Shown here: positions 5,590 to 7,031 of the stretch, one piece after another
Numbering within the stretch: the first letter of the stretch is position 1
Layout: each line of letters begins with the position of its first letter
Assembly: GCA_022706625.1 (NCBI GenBank)
Contig: JAKJCD010000087.1
Coordinates: 1-7,031, forward strand
Direction: 5' to 3'
Length of the DNA stretch: 7,031 nt
From: Bacillota bacterium
GTDB taxonomy: Bacteria; Bacillota; Clostridia; Peptostreptococcales; Anaerovoracaceae
Notes under the pieces: model-generated
Told to the model about the DNA's origin: nothing
The model's database searches: none
Seen by the model: the letters and a program-made list of their open reading frames with translations, nothing else
Made by a program: the position numbers and the translations under genes

Positions 5590-5871
5590 CTACTTGAGCC
5601 GCTTATTAAGTATCTTCTTTGCCATGTCGATAAGGTCATCGCTGACGGAAGTATCTAAAACCACATCCTCCAGTTCCGGCAGAGCTTCTATCAAGACCGT
5701 TTTTACTACATCCTCCAATGTAAATTGCGCAGAAGGGCAGCTTCCGCATGCCCCAGAAAGTCTCACTTTTGCGACATTATTCTCAAGTCCTGTAAGAGTG
5801 GCTGCACCGAAATGGTTTGCCAGTAACGGATTAATCTTTTCATCCAACAGTCTTTGGATCTCCTTTTCCAA
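5590..5871 (-). CDS. NifU C-terminal-domain (Nfu-type) Fe-S cluster scaffold protein
   Basis: A stand-alone Nfu domain of 93 residues that can hold a [4Fe-4S] cluster between monomers and pass it to apo-proteins. The signature GACGSCPSAQFTLEDVV (40-56) includes the CxxC pair Cys42/Cys45, and the N-terminal helix MEKEIQRLLDEKINPLLANH is typical of the family. I place the start at TTG 5871, because AGGAGGT (5885-5879) stands 7 nt upstream of it. The longer GTG start at 5880 would overlap that site, and the ATG at 5875 is out of frame and soon stops. The gene lies upstream of abfD on the same strand, but the sigma-54 promoter between them suggests abfD is also expressed separately. Supply of clusters to AbfD or aconitase is an inference from position. 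Confidence 0.9.
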   Translation of the reverse strand: MEKEIQRLLDEKINPLLANHFGAATLTGLENNVAKVRLSGACGSCPSAQFTLEDVVKTVLIEALPELEDVVLDTSVSDDLIDMAKKILNKRLK

Positions 5872-5890
5872 GCATACCACCTCCTATTCC

Positions 5891-5919
5891 AGTATAGGTT
5901 TGATAACCGTTTTTTTCAA
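5891..5919 (-). promoter_or_regulatory. Possible promoter of the nfu gene
   Basis: On the minus strand TTGAAA (5919-5914) and TATACT (5896-5891) are 17 bases apart. The predicted start near 5884 would fall within the AGGAGGT ribosome-binding site (5885-5879), leaving almost no leader. Either the start point is a few bases further upstream than usual or the real promoter lies elsewhere in 5920-6000, so support is modest. Confidence 0.35.
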
Positions 5920-5955
5920 GTGGAAATTCAAGGCGCTGAGGGATCAAAATTTGTT

Positions 5956-5984
5956 TTGACTCCTGTACGATATCCGTGTATTAT
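5956..5984 (+). promoter_or_regulatory. Sigma-A promoter of thiT
   Basis: TTGACT (5956-5961) and TATTAT (5979-5984) are separated by 17 bases, one mismatch each from consensus. Transcription should begin near 5991, just ahead of the TPP aptamer. A short inverted repeat, TCAAAA/TTTTGA (5944-5949/5954-5959), overlaps the -35 box, but its meaning is unclear. Confidence 0.75.
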
Positions 5985-6012
5985 GATTTTATAAGGATTC
6001 GCATTTTAAAAT

Positions 6013-6112
6013 AATATGCTAGGGGAGCATCTGCTGAGATTGCGGTTAAAATAATAATTTATCGCACACCCTCACTACCTGACCCGGATAATGCCGGCGT
6101 AGGGAAGCAATT
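6013..6112 (+). ncRNA. TPP riboswitch aptamer (THI element)
   Basis: The conserved THI-box blocks are present in order: CTAGGGGAGC (6019-6028), CTGAGA (6034-6039), CCTGA (6078-6082), GGATAATGCC (6086-6095) and GCGTAGGGAAGC (6097-6108). P1 is formed by the AAT.TGCT region (6013-6020) with AGCAATT (6106-6112). The optional P3 extension is closed by TGCG/CGCA (6041-6044/6063-6066), and a P5-type stem by CCGG/CCGG (6084-6087/6094-6097). The aptamer binds thiamine pyrophosphate; with a transporter gene downstream, binding is expected to turn expression off. Confidence 0.95.
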
Positions 6113-6154
6113 CCAAAATAAGAAGTAATTTTTCTTCAGGATTTGGAAACCACA

Positions 6155-6189
6155 CTCCCCTCCTATCAACATTGTAAGGAGGTTTTTTT
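6155..6189 (+). terminator. Riboswitch expression platform: hairpin acting as terminator and SD sequestor
   Basis: CCTCCT (6159-6164) pairs with AGGAGG (6177-6182), which is the thiT Shine-Dalgarno sequence, and seven T follow (6183-6189) before the ATG at 6190. The same hairpin can thus end transcription and hide the ribosome-binding site. CTCCCCT (6155-6161) is also perfectly complementary to AGGGGAG (6021-6027) inside the aptamer, which would free the SD when no ligand is bound. An additional weaker hairpin precedes it (TTCCAAA 6111-6117 / TTTGGAA 6142-6148, inner AAGAA/TTCTT). Confidence 0.75.
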
Positions 6190-6840
6190 ATGTCATCGGA
6201 ACAGCTTCAGCATTTCTTTGAATCGACCGGAGGTCAAATTGCCACCATCTGCATGATTATGGCACTATTCGGGGTAATACTTTTCTCGGGAAAAGGCAAG
6301 AAAACTGATACTAAAGCCCTGGTTTTGTCAGCAATTTTCGTAGCCTTATATCTTGCTTTGAATCAGGTCATCGTTTTCAGGATGCCTCAGGGCGGCTCCA
6401 TCACAGCTTTCAGTATGCTATCCATCACATTGTGTGCCTATCTCTTAGGAGTCCGAAAAGGTGTGATGGCAGGTATGTGCGCAGGCTTAGTCGGATTGAT
6501 CTTTAACCCCTATGTAATCCACCCTCTTCAATTACTTCTGGATTATCCGCTGGCAGTCGGAGCATTGGGCTTTGCCGGCTTATTCAGAAAAGGAAAGCAT
6601 AGCCTTCAGACGGGCTATCTCTTTGGAGCATTCTGCAGATTTTTATGTACCTTTTTATCCGGTATGATCTTTTTTGGAGAATATGCCCCTGAAGGCTTCA
6701 ATGCGTTTACGTGGTCGCTTTACTATAATATCGCCTACATAGGCAGCGAAGCAGCATTGACCCTCGTAATACTCTGGCTGCCCCCGGTCCGCAAAGCTTT
6801 CGAAAACTTTAAAACTCAGATAGCCAAAGATCAAGGCTAA
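6190..6840 (+). CDS. thiT: Thiamine-specific S-component of an ECF transporter, ThiT
   Basis: A membrane protein of 216 residues that binds thiamine outside the cell and works with a shared energizing module (EcfA, EcfA', EcfT), which is not encoded here. About six hydrophobic segments can be seen, at roughly 17-33, 43-62, 73-88, 91-108, 116-132 and 181-197, with another at 142-163. Family wording includes FRMPQGGSITAFSMLSI (63-79), HPLQLLLDYPLAV (111-123) and LSGMIFFGEYAPEGFNAF (156-173), then W175, N180 and E187 in the C-terminal binding region. At the usual RFxxHFxSG motif this protein has RFLCTFLSG (150-158), Thr154 replacing the histidine common in the family. The ATG at 6190 lies 7 nt after AGGAGG. 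A non-ECF role is unlikely given the TPP riboswitch. Confidence 0.93.
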   Translation: MSSEQLQHFFESTGGQIATICMIMALFGVILFSGKGKKTDTKALVLSAIFVALYLALNQVIVFRMPQGGSITAFSMLSITLCAYLLGVRKGVMAGMCAGLVGLIFNPYVIHPLQLLLDYPLAVGALGFAGLFRKGKHSLQTGYLFGAFCRFLCTFLSGMIFFGEYAPEGFNAFTWSLYYNIAYIGSEAALTLVILWLPPVRKAFENFKTQIAKDQG

Positions 6841-6856
6841 GTGTAAAGCTAAATAT

Positions 6857-6895
6857 AAAACAGGCAGCTTCTGCATAAAAGAAGATGCCTGTTTT
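6857..6895 (+). terminator. Terminator of thiT, possibly bidirectional
   Basis: AAAACAGGCA (6857-6866) pairs with TGCCTGTTTT (6886-6895), and an inner CTTC/GAAG pairing extends the stem. It starts 16 nt after the thiT stop codon. The stem ends in TTTT on the plus strand and, because of the A-run on the left, in TTTT on the minus strand, so it could serve both converging genes. Confidence 0.85.
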
Positions 6896-6903
6896 CAAAA
6901 GCA

Positions 6904-6932
6904 CGGGGCTCGCTGAAATCCAGCCTGCCCCG
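6904..6932 (-). terminator. Terminator of the gene entering from the right
   Basis: CGGGGC (6904-6909) pairs with GCCCCG (6927-6932), and GCTG (6912-6915) with CAGC (6921-6924) inside it, across a two-base internal mismatch. On the minus transcript the stem is followed by UGCUUUUG. It starts 11 nt beyond the first stop codon of the leftward gene, so it is that gene's intrinsic terminator, backed up by the hairpin at 6857-6895. Confidence 0.7.
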
Positions 6933-6943
6933 ATTAACTATTA

Positions 6944-7031
6944 TTACTTAATAAGCATTGAACCTTCTGTTTCCAGTGCCTCGTAGCTCATATCACCATA
7001 TCCGGGCACCTCGCCGCAAATAGCATCGAAC
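6944..7031 (-). CDS. C-terminal end of an unidentified protein (possible molybdopterin/NuoG-type oxidoreductase)
   Basis: The last 28 full codons of a gene that begins beyond the right edge. The frame ends in three successive stop codons, TAA TAA TAG (6946-6938). The visible residues include DAICGEVPGYGDMSYEALE, which is reminiscent of the VPxYxxMSYExLE segments of molybdopterin oxidoreductases and NuoG-like subunits. With so few residues this is only a suggestion. A terminator hairpin follows at 6904-6932, which supports this being a real gene end. It converges with thiT. Confidence 0.55.
   Translation of the reverse strand, partial: FDAICGEVPGYGDMSYEALETEGSMLIK

Noticed and set aside
5872..5880. 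GTG start for nfu at 5880.
   Set aside because: It overlaps the AGGAGGT ribosome-binding site; TTG at 5871 has proper spacing and gives the usual family N-terminus.
5594..5959. 121-codon plus-strand frame opposite nfu.
   Set aside because: It is an antisense shadow of the Nfu gene. Its serine-rich translation has no family resemblance, and its end overlaps the thiT promoter region.
6655..6876. 73-codon minus-strand frame overlapping the end of thiT.
   Set aside because: It is antisense to the conserved C-terminal part of ThiT and starts inside the thiT terminator stem.

Overview
The window looks like part of the chromosome of an anaerobic, fermentative Firmicute of class Clostridia. The evidence is the set of strong AGGAGG ribosome-binding sites, the A+T-rich intergenic DNA, a TPP riboswitch ahead of an ECF-type thiamine transporter, and above all an oxygen-sensitive 4-hydroxybutyrate pathway very similar to that of Clostridium aminobutyricum and C. 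kluyveri. A relative of C. aminobutyricum is plausible, but species-level assignment is inference.

Layout. (1) Positions 1-465, minus: N-terminal part of an Aquifex-type aconitase. It has a consensus sigma-A promoter, a palindromic operator over the start site and a leader hairpin. (2) Positions 550-1170: gene-poor DNA with an ordered array of four 36-nt hairpins (740-971), a doubtful gene relic and nested inverted repeats, the inner one probably the terminator of the next operon. (3) Positions 1174-5498, minus: the 4-hydroxybutyrate operon, transcribed abfD, a cysteine-rich 99-residue protein, abfT, 4hbD. A near-perfect sigma-54 (-24/-12) promoter precedes abfD, and a long hairpin without a U-tract separates abfD from the rest. 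(4) Positions 5590-5871, minus: a NifU-C-domain Fe-S scaffold protein with a TTG start. (5) Positions 5956-6840, plus: promoter, TPP riboswitch and thiT. (6) Positions 6857-7031: terminators and the last 28 codons of a minus-strand gene that enters from the right.

How the genes fit together. 4HbD interconverts succinate semialdehyde and 4-hydroxybutyrate. AbfT activates 4-hydroxybutyrate to its CoA ester. AbfD, a [4Fe-4S]/FAD enzyme, dehydrates the ester to crotonyl-CoA, which can feed butyrate formation. No enzyme that makes succinate semialdehyde (SucD or a 4-aminobutyrate aminotransferase) is visible, so the window does not show whether succinate or 4-aminobutyrate is the source. The Nfu protein and the cysteine-rich protein beside abfD suggest local support for Fe-S chemistry, but that is inference. 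The main leads are the sigma-54 promoter, the hairpin array, the cysteine-rich protein and a readable switching mechanism in the thiT leader.
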